From the NCBI GenBank assembly GCA_017473265.1, contig JAFULQ010000021.1, positions 1-64,000 on the forward strand: DNA of 64,000 nucleotides, written 5' to 3'. Each line of letters starts with the position of its first letter. Within the stretch, counting starts at the first letter, position 1. Source of the stretch: Erysipelotrichaceae bacterium. Its GTDB lineage: Bacteria > Bacillota_I > Bacilli_A > Erysipelotrichales > Erysipelotrichaceae. A program made the translations under genes and the position numbers. The notes below the pieces were generated by a model that saw only the letters and a program-made list of their open reading frames with translations, searched no databases and had not been told where the DNA came from. Positions 8,760 through 18,039 of the stretch are shown here, one piece after another.

Positions 8760-10494
8760 ATTCTACAATCTTAATACTCAATTCTCTTAATTGTTTTTCA
8801 TCAACTAAGTTTGGTGCTTCACTCATTAAATCTGAAGCACTAGCTGTTTTAGGGAACGCCACAACATCACGAATGTTATCTGTACCAGTTAAAATCATAA
8901 TTAAACGTTCTAGTCCGATACCTACACCACCATGAGGAGGAGTTCCATAACGGAATGCATCAATAAAGAAACCAAATTTTTCATGAGCTTCTTCCATTGT
9001 CATACCAATTGCTTCAAATACTTTTTCTTGTAATTTTTGATCATGAATACGGATAGAACCACTTAATAATTCATAACCATTTAAAACCAAGTCATAAGCT
9101 CTAGAATAACAATTTTCTTGATCTGTCATCAACTTATCTACATCTTCTAAGTTAGGAGAAGTAAATGGATGGTGAGCAGCTACATAACGGTTTTCTTCTT
9201 CCACATATTCAAACATTGGGAAGTTAGTTACCCATAAGAAACTATATTTATTTTCATCAATTAAGCCTAAATCTTTACCTAATTTAGAACGTAATGCGCC
9301 TAAAGCTGTTTGCGCAACTTTCTTCTTATCAGCTACAAAGAATACGATATCGCCTTCTTTAACACCTAATTCAGAAATTAAAGCCGCTTTTTCCTCTTCA
9401 CTTACAACTTTCGCAATGCTACCAGACCATTCACCAGTATACTTTAAGTTCGCTAATGCTTTAGCACCATAGATTTTTACAAATTCTTGTAATTTATCTA
9501 AATCTTTACGAGAGAATTTATCAGCACCATTTTCAACTACTAATGCATTTACGATACCTTTATTTTCTAATACAGATTGGAATACACCAAATGTTGTATT
9601 CGCAAATACTTTACTAGCATCCTGTAAAGGTAAATCAAAACGTAAATCCGGTTTATCACTACCATACTTACTCATACATTCTGTATAAGGAATACGTAAG
9701 AAAGAATCTAATTCAATACCTTTAACTTTAAAGAATACTTCTTTCATTAAAGATTCAACAACACCCCAAATATCTTCTTCATCAATGAAACTCATTTCAA
9801 TATCAATTTGAGTAAATTCAGGTTGTCTATCAGCACGTAAATCTTCATCTCTAAAACAACGAGCAATTTGGAAATACTTTTCCATTCCACCAACCATTAA
9901 TAATTGTTTATAGATTTGTGGAGATTGAGGTAAAGCATAGAATTTACCTTTACTAATACGAGAAGGAACTAAATAGTCACGAGCACCTTCTGGTGTAGAT
10001 TTACATAAAATAGGAGTTTCTACTTCAATAAATCCTAAACTAGATAAGAAATTACGTACAACCATACAAACTTGATGACGTAAAATCAAATTCTTTTGAA
10101 TTGTTTCTCTACGAATATCTAAATAACGATATTTTAAACGAGTATCTTCTAATGCATCTGTTTCATCCGCAATCATAATTGGAGTAGTTTCTGCACTATT
10201 TACAATCTTCACTTCACTAACTCTAACTTCAACTTCACCAGTTGCTAATTTAGGGTTAGGTACATCTTTAGCTGCTACAATACCTGTAACTTGTAAAATA
10301 TATTCATTACGAACTTCTTTTACACTATCAGCCATAGTTTCATCAAAAGTTAATTGTACTAAACCACTTCTATCTCTTAAATCAATAAATACAAGAGAAC
10401 CTAAATTTCTACGTTTACTAACCCATCCAATCAAAGTAACTTCTTGACCAACATGAGATAAACGTAATTCACCATTGTTATGTGTTCTTTTCAT
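8758..10494 (-). CDS. aspS: Aspartyl-tRNA synthetase
   Basis: This 578-residue class II synthetase charges tRNA-Asp. It has an N-terminal OB-fold anticodon domain (about 1-105), then class II motif 2 in FRDEDLRADRQPEFTQ and motif 3 in GVGIGLERLIMILTG. The bacterial GAD insertion lies between them (about 290-400). Length is normal for bacterial AspRS. It starts 2 nt after the hisS stop with AAGGGGA as ribosome site, so it is the second gene of the T-box-controlled hisS-aspS operon. Confidence 0.97.
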   Translation of the reverse strand: MKRTHNNGELRLSHVGQEVTLIGWVSKRRNLGSLVFIDLRDRSGLVQLTFDETMADSVKEVRNEYILQVTGIVAAKDVPNPKLATGEVEVRVSEVKIVNSAETTPIMIADETDALEDTRLKYRYLDIRRETIQKNLILRHQVCMVVRNFLSSLGFIEVETPILCKSTPEGARDYLVPSRISKGKFYALPQSPQIYKQLLMVGGMEKYFQIARCFRDEDLRADRQPEFTQIDIEMSFIDEEDIWGVVESLMKEVFFKVKGIELDSFLRIPYTECMSKYGSDKPDLRFDLPLQDASKVFANTTFGVFQSVLENKGIVNALVVENGADKFSRKDLDKLQEFVKIYGAKALANLKYTGEWSGSIAKVVSEEEKAALISELGVKEGDIVFFVADKKKVAQTALGALRSKLGKDLGLIDENKYSFLWVTNFPMFEYVEEENRYVAAHHPFTSPNLEDVDKLMTDQENCYSRAYDLVLNGYELLSGSIRIHDQKLQEKVFEAIGMTMEEAHEKFGFFIDAFRYGTPPHGGVGIGLERLIMILTGTDNIRDVVAFPKTASASDLMSEAPNLVDEKQLRELSIKIVE

Positions 10495-10496
10495 GA

Positions 10497-11774
10497 TTAT
10501 TCCCCTTCTTTCATTAATAATTCGATTGTATCCACTACATCATCAATATCACAAGAAACTTGTTTTTGAGATGCAATATGTTTTACATTACACATATGTT
10601 GTTCTAATTCTGTTTCACCAACAATTACCGCAAATTTTGCTTGTTTACGATCTACAGATTTGAATTGTGCTTTTAAACCTCTAGGAGTAATATTGAATTC
10701 ACTCACAAAGCCATTTGCACGACAAGCTGTCGCAATTTCTAGTGGTACAGTACCAACATTGCCTAAGCCCATAACATATACGTCAATGCCTTCTCTTTGA
10801 CCTAAAGCAATACCTTCAGCTTCAGCTAAGATCATTAAACGTTCCATACCCATCGCAAAACCAACACCACTCATTTGAGGTCCACCAAAGTACTCAACTA
10901 AACCATCATAGCGTCCTCCTGCAAATACAGTAGCTTGAGAACCACTTTCAGGATGTGTACTTACAACTTCAAATACTGTGTGTGTATAGTAATCCAATCC
11001 ACGTACTAAACGATCATCAATTTCATATGGAATTTCTAAAGCATCTAATGCTTTAAGAACTTCATTGAAATAGGCTTTAGATTCTTCATTTAATGAATCC
11101 TCCATCTTAGGAGCACTCATCATACTTGGATGATCTTTATCCACTTTACAATCTAATAAACGTAATGGATTTTGTTCATATCTACGTTTACAATCTGCAC
11201 ATAATTCATCTAAACAAGGCGCAAAATGTTCTTTTAGTTTCGCACGATAATTAGCACGAGATTCATCATCACCTAAAGTATTTAATACTACTTTAATTTG
11301 ACTTAATCCCAATGCTTTAAGAATGCTATAACCCAATGCAATTACTTCCGCATCCACTAAAGGACTCTTAACACCAATATTCTCAATACCAAATTGATTA
11401 AATTGACGATAACGACCCTTTTGAGGACGTTCATAACGGAACATTTCTCCCATATAATATAACTTCGCAGGCATTTCCATAATTCCATACATCTTATGTT
11501 GAACAAAACTACGAATAACTCCAGCAGTTCCTTCAGGACGTAAAGTTAAACTATCTTCATTGTTAATAGAGAATGTATACATTTCTTTATTTACCATATC
11601 GGAACTATCATTCTCACGTTTAAATACTTTCGTATCTTCAAAAACTGGAGTACGAATTTCATCATAACCATAGTAATAACATACACTACGAATCAATTCT
11701 TCAACTTCTAACCATTTTCTAGAATCACTAGGCAAAATATCCTGTGTTCCTCTAGGTGTTTGATAACTAGCCAT
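10497..11774 (-). CDS. hisS: Histidyl-tRNA synthetase
   Basis: This class II synthetase of about 425 residues charges tRNA-His. Motif 2 region MFRYERPQKGRYRQFNQFG and the HisRS signatures LVRGLDYYTHTVFE and AGGRYDGL are present. The C-terminal anticodon domain is complete. The ATG at 11774 is preferred: GGAGG is 8 nt upstream, while the in-frame GTG at 11777 is only 5 nt away. It is the first gene of the hisS-aspS operon, behind a T-box leader. Confidence 0.97.
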   Translation of the reverse strand: MASYQTPRGTQDILPSDSRKWLEVEELIRSVCYYYGYDEIRTPVFEDTKVFKRENDSSDMVNKEMYTFSINNEDSLTLRPEGTAGVIRSFVQHKMYGIMEMPAKLYYMGEMFRYERPQKGRYRQFNQFGIENIGVKSPLVDAEVIALGYSILKALGLSQIKVVLNTLGDDESRANYRAKLKEHFAPCLDELCADCKRRYEQNPLRLLDCKVDKDHPSMMSAPKMEDSLNEESKAYFNEVLKALDALEIPYEIDDRLVRGLDYYTHTVFEVVSTHPESGSQATVFAGGRYDGLVEYFGGPQMSGVGFAMGMERLMILAEAEGIALGQREGIDVYVMGLGNVGTVPLEIATACRANGFVSEFNITPRGLKAQFKSVDRKQAKFAVIVGETELEQHMCNVKHIASQKQVSCDIDDVVDTIELLMKEGE

Positions 11775-11796
11775 CACAATTTCCTCCTTTTATAAA

Positions 11797-12007
11797 TAAA
11801 AAAAGCATCCCTCTAAGGACGCTTTTGCGTGGTACCACCTTAGTTTACATCACTGTACACTCAAATCGTTAACGCCGACATACGGTTATTCTTCATCAAA
11901 TAACTTCTCAAAAGTGTCCGATATCCAGTGTCATAAGAAACCTTTCACCAAAATAGTTTCCTCTCTAATAAGACTGTACAGAATATACCCTCTTCATCAT
12001 CGAATTG
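11797..12007 (-). promoter_or_regulatory. T-box leader of hisS-aspS
   Basis: The leader reads from about 12007 down to a terminator (AAGCGTCC / GGATGCTT with T tract, 11824-11797). The T-box core GGTGGTACCACG (11839-11828) can form the antiterminator with uncharged tRNA. Stem I has GATGATGAAGAG, the AGGAAAC/GTTTCTT apical stem and a GGTGAAAG loop. The candidate specifier region reads GGACAC (11919-11914), so GAC (Asp) and CAC (His) overlap. Aligned on the common TTGAGAAG, GAC occupies the place of the Ile codon in the brnQ leader. Confidence 0.9.
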
Positions 12008-12012
12008 CCTAT

Positions 12013-12041
12013 AGTTTAGCATAACTATTATGCTTTTTCAA
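12013..12041 (-). promoter_or_regulatory. Promoter of hisS-aspS leader
   Basis: TTGAAA (12041-12036), 17 nt, TAAACT (12018-12013), with TGC directly before the -10. The 50 bases beyond it, up to the pyk terminator, hold nothing recognisable. Confidence 0.65.
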
Positions 12042-12093
12042 CAATTACCTATTTTAAAACTTTTAATTACGAATCAATTAAGATATAAGAAAA

Positions 12094-12115
12094 CAAAGAC
12101 ATATACATGTCTTTG
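12094..12115 (-). terminator. pyk terminator
   Basis: CAAAGACAT, loop ATAC, ATGTCTTTG. TTTTCTTAT follows on the minus strand. Confidence 0.8.
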
Positions 12116-12124
12116 CTTAATAAA

Positions 12125-13537
12125 CTATTGAACTTCTTCAAAACGCATAGTATTTGTATTACCACGACCAGCATGCCATCCAGCCGCAATAATCATTGTA
12201 CTGCCTTTAGGTAAATCTAATTGTTTAGCAATTACTTGAGCAGTTTCATCATATAAAGTATCATCTGTAATATCTTGATCTAATACAGGTAATACACCCC
12301 AATATAAGCTCATTTTTCTAGCAGTATGCTTAGAGTTAGTAGCTGCTACTAGAGGTACACTTGGTCTAAATGGACACAAACGTCTAGCAGTACCACCTGT
12401 TTCAGTAAATGCTAATACACAACTAACATTATCTAATGCTAAACAAGATTCACTGATTGCAATACCAATTGCATCATTGAATGTACGATGTTTAAATTGA
12501 GTAGCTCTATCAATATATCCACGATAGTTAATCATAGGTTCCATTGTTTCAGCAATAGAAGCCATTGTTTTAACTGCTTCAATTGGATAATCACCAGCTG
12601 CAGTTTCACCAGATAACATGATTGCATCACTACCATCTAATACAGCATTCGCAACGTCTCCTGCTTCAGCACGTGTAGGTCTTGGATTATGAATCATAGA
12701 CTCTAACATATGTGTTGCAGTAATAACTGGTTTACCCATTTCATTAGCCACTTTAATAATGTTCTTTTGATAACTTGGTACTAATTGGAATGAAACTTCC
12801 ACACCTAAATCACCACGAGCAACCATTACACCATCACTTACTTCTAAAATAGAACGTAAGTTATCATAACCTTCTTGGTTTTCAATTTTCGCAATAATTT
12901 CAATATTGAAATTACCTTCTTCAGCTAAAATTTGACGAATTGCTAAAATATCTTCAGCACGACGAACAAAACTTGCCGCGATAAAATCTAAATCATTTCT
13001 AGCCGCAAAACGAATATCCGCTTCATCTTTTTCAGAAATAAAAGGCATAGTTAATACAACATTAGGTACATTTACACCTTTCTTGCTAGATAGGATACCA
13101 TCATTTTCAACGCGACAAATCATATCTGTTTCTAACATTTCAACAACAGTCATTGTCATTTTACCATCATCAATTAGGATTTTAGTTCCCACTTCAACAT
13201 CCTTAAATAATTCAGAACAAACAATTTGGAAACGTTCATGTGTTCCCATAACTTCTTCAGGAGTAACAGTAACTAAATCCCCAGTTCTAAATTGAATTTT
13301 ACCATCCATTTTTCCCAAACGAATTTCAGGTCCTTTTGTATCCAACATAGTAGCTACATGTGTTCCTAATTTCTTGTTGATCTTTCGAATGTTTAAAACA
13401 CGTTTCAATTGTTCTTCATGATCACCATGAGAAAAATTCATACGCATAACATTCATCCCTGCTAATACTAACTTCTCCATCATTTCCAAAGATTCACTCT
13501 TTGGACCAATCGTACAAACGATTTTCGTCTTTCTCAT
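12125..13537 (-). CDS. pyk: Pyruvate kinase
   Basis: This 470-residue enzyme makes pyruvate and ATP from phosphoenolpyruvate. It has MRKTKIVCTIGPKS at the start, the MNFSHGDHEEQ and MLDTKGPEIR segments, and active-site IAKIENQEGYDNL with its catalytic lysine. MVARGDLGVEV follows. It ends after the C-terminal allosteric domain and lacks the extra PEP-utilising domain of Bacillus-type Pyk. It begins 12 nt after pfkA, so the two late-glycolysis genes form an operon. Confidence 0.97.
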   Translation of the reverse strand: MRKTKIVCTIGPKSESLEMMEKLVLAGMNVMRMNFSHGDHEEQLKRVLNIRKINKKLGTHVATMLDTKGPEIRLGKMDGKIQFRTGDLVTVTPEEVMGTHERFQIVCSELFKDVEVGTKILIDDGKMTMTVVEMLETDMICRVENDGILSSKKGVNVPNVVLTMPFISEKDEADIRFAARNDLDFIAASFVRRAEDILAIRQILAEEGNFNIEIIAKIENQEGYDNLRSILEVSDGVMVARGDLGVEVSFQLVPSYQKNIIKVANEMGKPVITATHMLESMIHNPRPTRAEAGDVANAVLDGSDAIMLSGETAAGDYPIEAVKTMASIAETMEPMINYRGYIDRATQFKHRTFNDAIGIAISESCLALDNVSCVLAFTETGGTARRLCPFRPSVPLVAATNSKHTARKMSLYWGVLPVLDQDITDDTLYDETAQVIAKQLDLPKGSTMIIAAGWHAGRGNTNTMRFEEVQ

Positions 13538-13549
13538 ATTTATCCTCCC

Positions 13550-14512
13550 TTAAACTAGTCGATCGAACATATCATACATACGTTTTCTTGATTGTCTTTC
13601 TTCATGTAACGCTTTATCAATTGGCACACCAACAATTTCATTATCAATGATACCAACACAATGGCCACCTTTACCTTCTTCAATCAATTTAACCGCATAA
13701 TCACCCATTCTAGTTGCTAAGATACGATCATTCGCAGTAGGAGAACCCCCACGTTGGATATGACCCAATACCGTAGCTCTTCCAGCAAAACCAGTGTTTT
13801 CTGTAATTTTTTCAGCCAATTTATGCGCATTTGTAATTTTCTCAGATAAAATTACAATCGCATGACGTTTTTTCTTAATTCTTTCTAATTCTTGTAATCT
13901 CTTAATAACTTTATCTTCATCAAATCCTGTTTCTGGTGAAATAACCACTTCAGCACCACAAGAAATGGCAGTATATAACGCTAAATCACCACAATGATTC
14001 CCCATCACTTCAACAACTGAACAACGATGATGACTACTAGATGTATCTCTTAATTTATCGACAGCATCCAATATTGTGTTTAAAGCTGTATCAAAACCAA
14101 TGGTAAAATCTGTACCAACGATATCATTATCAATAGTTCCAGGAATTCCAATACAATTAATTCCCATTTCTGTTAAAGATAATGCTCCACGATATGTACC
14201 ATCTCCACCAATAACAACTAAAGAATCAATTTCATATTTCTTTAATTGTTCAACCGCTTCCTTACGTACTTCCTCATCTTTGAATTCAGGCAAACGAGCA
14301 GAACCCAAAATTGTTCCACCACGAATCATAATATCAGAAACACTACCACGATCAAATTCTACAATTTTTCCTTTAACTAAACCTTTGTAGCCATCCATAA
14401 TCCCATAAACTTCCATACCACGTTTTAACGCAGCACGAGTCACAGCACGAATCGCCGCATTCATCCCAGGCGCATCGCCACCACTAGTTAAAATACCAAT
14501 CTTATGAGCCAT
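13550..14512 (-). CDS. pfkA: ATP-dependent 6-phosphofructokinase
   Basis: This 320-residue PfkA phosphorylates fructose-6-phosphate. ATP site GILTSGGDAPGMNAAIR (5-21), GGDGTYRGA and the catalytic PGTIDNDIVGTD with its aspartate are intact. Effector-site residues typical of the bacterial tetramer are present. AGGAGG lies 7 nt before the start. Upstream dnaI ends only 11 nt away, so transcription may run from the replication operon into pfkA-pyk. Confidence 0.97.
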   Translation of the reverse strand: MAHKIGILTSGGDAPGMNAAIRAVTRAALKRGMEVYGIMDGYKGLVKGKIVEFDRGSVSDIMIRGGTILGSARLPEFKDEEVRKEAVEQLKKYEIDSLVVIGGDGTYRGALSLTEMGINCIGIPGTIDNDIVGTDFTIGFDTALNTILDAVDKLRDTSSSHHRCSVVEVMGNHCGDLALYTAISCGAEVVISPETGFDEDKVIKRLQELERIKKKRHAIVILSEKITNAHKLAEKITENTGFAGRATVLGHIQRGGSPTANDRILATRMGDYAVKLIEEGKGGHCVGIIDNEIVGVPIDKALHEERQSRKRMYDMFDRLV

Positions 14513-14523
14513 AAATAAACCTC

Positions 14524-15435
14524 CTAGAATCTACGATTCTTTCCTTTTATTTGTACAAGCGTCGACATTGACTTCACTCGTTCCATCAAACGCAACGCAT
14601 TAATCTCATCCTTCTCACCTTTATTATTGTACATAAAGTGATTTAATAATTCATCATAATTGTAATTACTTGTAAAAATCGTAAGTTTATGATTCCCCAT
14701 ACGATCATCAAAAATAGGGAATAATAATTCATCACGTACCCAATTTGTTACAATTTCAGAACCAATATCATCCACAACCAACAAATCCACATTCTTTAAT
14801 GTACGAATTGCATCTTGCAAATAGTCATTTTGATTCCAATTCATACGCATCTCATTACAAAATTCACTAGAATTAATAAACGCTACCGTCTTCCCATTTC
14901 TAGCAAAACCATTACTAATACAAGCAGCCAAATACGTTTTACCTACGCCAAATCCACCATAGAAATATAAACCTTTTGTAGGATTTATAGACCACTCTTT
15001 AATTAATGCATACGCTTTTAGATAATCAATTGATTCATTCTCTAAAGCAATCTTATTAAAATCAACTTCATACAAATCTTCACGCAAATGATTCATCACA
15101 TACTGTTTCATATGCGCAAAACGATTATTATGTTCCTTTAAATACGAACACATTTTACTTGTAATCACTAATTTTCCATTTTGAACATCCAAATCACGAT
15201 ATTCACCTTGAATACCATATGGACAATTCTTTAATCCATAACACTTTTTACAAGTATTACAAACCTCAACATAATCTGAAAATTTTCCAACATACTTTTC
15301 AACAAATGAAGGATCTAATTGATGTTTTGATAAAAATGCTAATACATCTTCATTTTCTTTTAATGATTGCATCAATTGTTGACGAGACAATACTTGAGCA
15401 GGATTTAATTGAATATCAATACGAATTTTTTCCAT
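14524..15435 (-). CDS. dnaI: Primosomal protein DnaI (helicase loader)
   Basis: This 303-residue AAA+ ATPase loads the replicative helicase in Firmicutes. The N-terminal half has a zinc-type cluster, CNTCKKCYGLKNCPYG (about 77-92). The C-terminal AAA+ domain has Walker A GGFGVGKTYLA near 160 and Walker B LLVVDDIGSE near 215. Its ATG overlaps the dnaB stop by one base (TAATG), so the two are coupled. The partner helicase gene is not in the window. Confidence 0.93.
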   Translation of the reverse strand: MEKIRIDIQLNPAQVLSRQQLMQSLKENEDVLAFLSKHQLDPSFVEKYVGKFSDYVEVCNTCKKCYGLKNCPYGIQGEYRDLDVQNGKLVITSKMCSYLKEHNNRFAHMKQYVMNHLREDLYEVDFNKIALENESIDYLKAYALIKEWSINPTKGLYFYGGFGVGKTYLAACISNGFARNGKTVAFINSSEFCNEMRMNWNQNDYLQDAIRTLKNVDLLVVDDIGSEIVTNWVRDELLFPIFDDRMGNHKLTIFTSNYNYDELLNHFMYNNKGEKDEINALRLMERVKSMSTLVQIKGKNRRF

Positions 15436-16631
15436 TAAAATCCTCCTTCCTTGTTACGAATACTACGTAACAATGCCTCTTTATCTTCATCATTAGAACT
15501 AACTTCTTGTTGTTCACTATACCACTGAGGAAGTGGTTTTTCTTTTACAGTCTTTTTCTTAACAGACTGCGATTGAATCAAAGTCAATGCATCTTCTACA
15601 CTATCAATATGCAAACGAACCCAACTAGCCGCAATCTTTTCCGTAACACTACGACTTAATTTCATATCGTAAGTATTCAATACATATTCAACCAATACAT
15701 TTACCACACTAGGTGATAATTTCATATTACGAACTAAATCTTCTAATAATTTTGTATCAGCTGCAGTAACCGTAACACCATTTTGAATATTCTTCAAAAA
15801 TTGAACTGGTGCAACATCATACTTTGTCTTCGGTGTATTTGGATTTACATACGCACTCTTTTCACTACGACAACGACTACGAAGTTTTTGTTCATCCAAT
15901 GTCTTATCTTTTAGATTAATACAACGACTCACCAATACTCCCATACGCTTTGGTTCAATACCATAAATCGTAGCCAACTCACCTATTACTTTTAAACTTT
16001 GTTTACTTCTTGCACTAGCAGGAACTGCTAAAAAACTTAAATCTTGCAAAAATGCATCATAATCAAAATTAATTTGTAAATCACTAATCTCATTAGTTTG
16101 TTCAAAACTTGGACGAACACGATGGAATTCTTGTTCCTTTTGTTGATTCCAACTCGATAAGAAACGATTTTGGAACGGTTTAGAAACATCTACAAAATTC
16201 TCTTTTTGTTCATCCGGATGAATACACATTTGTTTTGTGATTTCATATTGTTGTAAACCAACTGCTTGAGCATACATTCTACCAAACACATCATGCTTCA
16301 AGAAATCTTTTGGCAATAATGGCATCACTACTTGATAAATATAATAATCAACTTCATTTTGTTGACGATAATACGTTTTTAATAATAATACCTCTTCCAA
16401 TTGACCTCTAGCATTTTCAACATCCACAATATTCGCATTCAAAATCGTACAAATACGCTCATGTGGTAATGCAACTACACTTTGATTTGCTTCCGCAACT
16501 AAATAACAATATAACTGCGTAGCCAATGAACTAAGAAATGGCGCATATAACACCGACAAAGAAAACAATTCATTTGCCGAAATGGAATCTTGGCATTCAA
16601 TTCGATACATATCATTTGCTTTTAATTCCAT
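15435..16631 (-). CDS. dnaB: Replication initiation and membrane attachment protein DnaB
   Basis: About 398 residues in the Firmicute DnaB/DnaD superfamily, acting with DnaD and DnaI to place helicase at origins and restarted forks. It has an N-terminal winged-helix region, a variable middle, and a C-terminal DDBH2-like segment near LARNMKLSPSVVNVLVEYVL and IAASWVRLHIDSVEDALTLI. The start is set at 16631, where AGGAGGG stands 5 nt upstream. The longer frame (to 16670) would overlap coaE and has no ribosome site. Assignment rests on weak motifs plus strong synteny. Confidence 0.88.
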   Translation of the reverse strand: MELKANDMYRIECQDSISANELFSLSVLYAPFLSSLATQLYCYLVAEANQSVVALPHERICTILNANIVDVENARGQLEEVLLLKTYYRQQNEVDYYIYQVVMPLLPKDFLKHDVFGRMYAQAVGLQQYEITKQMCIHPDEQKENFVDVSKPFQNRFLSSWNQQKEQEFHRVRPSFEQTNEISDLQINFDYDAFLQDLSFLAVPASARSKQSLKVIGELATIYGIEPKRMGVLVSRCINLKDKTLDEQKLRSRCRSEKSAYVNPNTPKTKYDVAPVQFLKNIQNGVTVTAADTKLLEDLVRNMKLSPSVVNVLVEYVLNTYDMKLSRSVTEKIAASWVRLHIDSVEDALTLIQSQSVKKKTVKEKPLPQWYSEQQEVSSNDEDKEALLRSIRNKEGGF

Positions 16632-16666
16632 ACAATCCCTCCTAGCCATTTCCGTTAAATTATATC

Positions 16667-17233
16667 TCAAAGATTTTTTTCACGCAAGGCAATTAACAAC
16701 TTATTCACAAGCTCTTTCAAAATGAAAGCACTATCATTATTATTAATACTAAAATCACAACGATTTAGCTTTTCTTGCGTAGGCATTTGTGACGCAATTC
16801 TTTGATTTACATCATCCAAATTCATACCGCGATATGTGACTAAACGATGCTTTGCAATTTCATCATCAACATACACAACAACCGTGTAATCAAAATACTT
16901 TTCCCATCCACTTTCAAACAATAATGGTACTTCCACAAACTGAATTCCATCTTTATATTCATTACAATTTTGAATTTCTTGTAAGATTAATGGATGCAAA
17001 AACGATTCTAATAAACGTTTCTTTTCTTTATCTTTAAAAATTACATCCCTAACATTTTCTTTACTAAAAGATGGTAATTCAAGTAAAGACACAATCTTAT
17101 CTTGAATGGTAGCATCTTCTAATAATTTTTTATTAATAGCATCAGCACTCAAACAAGGATAGCCTTCATCAGCTAACATTTTTAAAACTGTACTTTTACC
17201 AGATCCAATAGTTCCTGTAATAGCTACCTTCAT
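16667..17233 (-). CDS. coaE: Dephospho-CoA kinase
   Basis: About 188 residues. CoaE phosphorylates dephospho-CoA, the last step of coenzyme A synthesis. The P-loop AITGTIGSGKSTVLKML is at the start, followed by the CoaE motif LSADAINKKLL and the lid segment HRLVTYRGMN. The ATG at 17233 overlaps the mutM stop by 4 nt (ATGA) with AAGGTG upstream. The longer frame begins with a TTG and lacks a site. The position in polA-mutM-coaE-dnaB-dnaI matches other Firmicutes. Confidence 0.94.
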   Translation of the reverse strand: MKVAITGTIGSGKSTVLKMLADEGYPCLSADAINKKLLEDATIQDKIVSLLELPSFSKENVRDVIFKDKEKKRLLESFLHPLILQEIQNCNEYKDGIQFVEVPLLFESGWEKYFDYTVVVYVDDEIAKHRLVTYRGMNLDDVNQRIASQMPTQEKLNRCDFSINNNDSAFILKELVNKLLIALREKNL

Positions 17234-18039
17234 TTCTGACACCTTGGACAATAATATGTCCCCCTACCTTTCAATTGTATTTTAACGATTTTCTCATGAC
17301 ATATTTTACATTCTTCTTTATCTCTTCCATGTACCATCAATGACAATTGGAAACGGCCATCAACTCCTAATGAAGAAGTATAACTACGAATCGTTGTTCC
17401 TCCACTAGCAATCGCATTTTCCAAAATCCTACGCGTATGTACAATGACTTGTTCAAACATTTCATTCGTAAATGATGATACACTGCACATAGGAAGAACA
17501 TTCAATGCAAAACAAATCTCATTCGCATAAATATTACCAATACCAGCTATAATACTTTGATCCAATAAAAACTGTTTAATTGGCATATCTTTTGCTTTAC
17601 TTCTTAAATACTCTACATTCAATTTAGAATCCCAAGGTTCTAAACCTAATTTTGATAAACAAGTTAATGGTTCATTTTTATCATAAAGATACATTCTGCC
17701 AAATTTACGTACATCATGATACAAAAGATAACGACCATCATCTAATGTAAATATAACATGAGTATGTTTATCTACTAGTGTTAAATCTTTCTCAACATAA
17801 AATTTACCTTCCATACGTAAATGACAAACTAATACTTTAGTATCTAATGTAAAAATTAGATATTTCCCTCTACGAGAATAGGAAGTAAATCTCTCATTTT
17901 TCAATAATTCACAAAAAGAATTCACTTCAACATTATCAATAATGTTTGGATACAATACTTCACAAGAAGCAATCCCAACATTACCTAACTGATATTCTAA
18001 TGTACGAACAACGGTTTCAACTTCTGGTAATTCAGGCAT
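17230..18039 (-). CDS. mutM: Formamidopyrimidine-DNA glycosylase (Fpg/MutM)
   Basis: This 269-residue base-excision repair enzyme removes 8-oxoguanine. Catalytic Pro2-Glu3 is exposed after Met removal (MPELPEVETV). A beta-sandwich domain follows, then the helix-two-turn-helix with DQSIIAGIGNIYANEI and a C-terminal zinc finger with Cys pairs CKIC and CPRC. Its start overlaps the polA stop by one base. All catalytic elements are intact. Confidence 0.97.
   Translation of the reverse strand: MPELPEVETVVRTLEYQLGNVGIASCEVLYPNIIDNVEVNSFCELLKNERFTSYSRRGKYLIFTLDTKVLVCHLRMEGKFYVEKDLTLVDKHTHVIFTLDDGRYLLYHDVRKFGRMYLYDKNEPLTCLSKLGLEPWDSKLNVEYLRSKAKDMPIKQFLLDQSIIAGIGNIYANEICFALNVLPMCSVSSFTNEMFEQVIVHTRRILENAIASGGTTIRSYTSSLGVDGRFQLSLMVHGRDKEECKICHEKIVKIQLKGRGTYYCPRCQK

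Noticed and set aside
11797-12007. A tRNA gene in the hisS upstream region.
   Set aside because: The conserved GGTGGTACCACG element, the terminator and stem I layout are those of a T-box; no cloverleaf forms.
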